DNA of 6,511 nt from Acidobacteriota bacterium (GTDB lineage: Bacteria; Acidobacteriota; Aminicenantia; UBA2199): positions 1-6,511 of the forward strand of contig JAKAGC010000236.1 in NCBI GenBank assembly GCA_021817755.1. Reading direction: 5' to 3'. The notes beneath the pieces were generated by a model. The model did no database searches. It had not been told where the DNA came from and saw nothing but the letters and a program-made list of their open reading frames with translations. Both the position numbers and the translations under genes were made by a program. Below, piece by piece: positions 5,772 to 6,511 of this stretch (the stretch's first letter is position 1; each line of letters begins with the position of its first letter).

Positions 5772-6511
5772 CTATAATTTTAATTTTTGTATTCGTTCTT
5801 TTTCCGTTAAACGGTTACCCGTTTCCGGATCCATTACATCATATCCCCCATTTATCACCCCAGTCGTAATTTGACCGCATAAATATTTATTTCCCCTGAA
5901 ATGAGGAGCATCCAGTAACCCTTTCTCAATAGCTGAAGCTAAAATCTCCGGATCGCTGAATCCATTTCTTCCCTCTCTAATTCCCATCTCTTTAAGCGCA
6001 TCCAGCAAAACTCCCGTCTCTTCAATTAGTTCAATTTTCCGTTTTTGTATCGTTTTATCTTCTGAAAAATCAGGCATACCATGTAGACAATCCCTTAACA
6101 TTCCATGAATGATATTGCAGCTCTCGATCAGTTCATCCGGGAAAACCGCATGATCTCCTTCGCTAAATCCCACCACATGCAGAATATGAGGATGGAGAGC
6201 AAGACTAATTACTCCCGAAGCAGCCAGTTGACCCTTTGCCCAATCTCCATGAGCCCCAAAATGAGCAATACCTGCACGTACTTCTCGATATACTCTAAAA
6301 TTATCGTCTTCAAGGGTACAGATCAATTCATTTTTTGCTAACATCTTCGCAATATCCATCACAGGTGTTGTTCCTGGTGGGGTATTGAACATATACTGTG
6401 ACACATAATCCCTCACTCCCATTTTTTTTGCATTATATGCCGCCAAATAAGCCATAGACACAGCCAGTGAATCATGTGCATCCCGCAGACTCCATTGATG
6501 TGATTCATTCA
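5772..6511 (-). CDS. C-terminal part of a B12-dependent mutase-type (MutE/aminomutase-like) barrel protein, 5' end outside window
   Basis: The frame is open to the right edge, giving 246 codons ending at a TAG at 5772-5774. The GTG at 6461 is only an internal codon, since coding sequence (HQWSLRDAHDSLAV) continues upstream of it. The visible part contains YVSQYMFNTPPGTTPVMDIA, REVRAGIAHFGAHGDWAKGQ and ALHPHILHVVGFSEGDHAVF. Its C-terminal layout, a helix LLDALKEMG, then ASAIEKGLLDAPHFRGNKYL, then a short polar tail, recalls the end of glutamate mutase subunit MutE (AFEAGVLDVPFAPS.. followed by LPARDNEG). I therefore place it with the TIM-barrel subunits of coenzyme-B12 carbon-skeleton mutases and aminomutases. 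This is from remembered family patterns, not a search; substrate unknown. No B12-binding DxHxxG motif is in view, so a separate small cobalamin subunit is expected outside the window. It is 10 bases upstream of the asparagine synthetase homologue and clearly in one operon with it. Confidence 0.55.
   Translation of the reverse strand, partial: NESHQWSLRDAHDSLAVSMAYLAAYNAKKMGVRDYVSQYMFNTPPGTTPVMDIAKMLAKNELICTLEDDNFRVYREVRAGIAHFGAHGDWAKGQLAASGVISLALHPHILHVVGFSEGDHAVFPDELIESCNIIHGMLRDCLHGMPDFSEDKTIQKRKIELIEETGVLLDALKEMGIREGRNGFSDPEILASAIEKGLLDAPHFRGNKYLCGQITTGVINGGYDVMDPETGNRLTEKERIQKLKL

Noticed and set aside
5314..5874. Plus-strand frame of 186 codons
   Set aside because: It is the antisense shadow of the asparagine synthetase homologue, whose motifs are clear.
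6105..6341. Plus-strand frame of 78 codons
   Set aside because: It is the antisense shadow of the mutase-like gene and has no start signal.
6459..6461. GTG as start of the mutase-like gene
   Set aside because: The frame continues upstream to the window edge with coding-like sequence, and no ribosome site precedes the GTG.

Overview
The window comes from an AT-rich bacterial chromosome with strong AGGAGG-type ribosome binding sites, sigma70-like promoter elements and intrinsic (hairpin plus U-tract) terminators. The right-hand gene resembles the coenzyme-B12-dependent mutase/aminomutase barrel proteins common in anaerobes, so a low-GC anaerobe is plausible. No rRNA or other taxonomic marker is present, so the phylum cannot be fixed. 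I see no tRNA, rRNA, CRISPR array, integrase or transposase.

Left block (1-2886, all minus strand). A near-consensus promoter at 2858-2886 reads leftward into three genes: a small hypothetical membrane protein (2438-2848), a hypothetical membrane-anchored 223-residue protein (1699-2370), and a large gene that starts at 1678 and runs off the left edge. The large gene looks like an ABC-2 type permease of the DUF3526/NosY-GldF kind. It is joined to what appears to be the start of an ABC ATPase-like domain whose Walker A loop has lost key residues. The block may encode one membrane transport unit with two unknown accessory proteins.

Middle block (2887-3650). About 760 bases hold no convincing protein gene. 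The first part is plain AT-rich DNA. From 3107 to 3597 there is a row of long-armed inverted repeats with unrelated stems, ending in a strong plus-strand terminator. Three of the four hairpins before the terminator that follow the first one carry the same kind of CU-rich loop: read on the plus strand these loops contain UUUCCUCC-like sequence, complementary to Shine-Dalgarno sites. This is a candidate structured regulatory RNA, or a long regulatory leader, and is the most unusual part of the window.

Plus-strand pair (3651-4374). A 113-residue protein of unknown function overlaps by 14 bases a stand-alone AraC-family DNA-binding protein of 131 residues. They are probably co-translated and may form a two-part regulator.

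Right block (4430-6511, minus strand). A gene resembling the C-terminal part of a MutE/aminomutase-type barrel protein runs in from the right edge. It is followed after 10 bases by an asparagine synthetase homologue with a dead, shortened glutaminase domain (Cys2 replaced by Ser) but an intact ATP-pyrophosphatase motif. The two form an operon that ends at a hairpin terminator lying between it and the converging AraC gene. Together they suggest B12-dependent rearrangement of an amino acid coupled to ATP-driven amide formation, which is inference.
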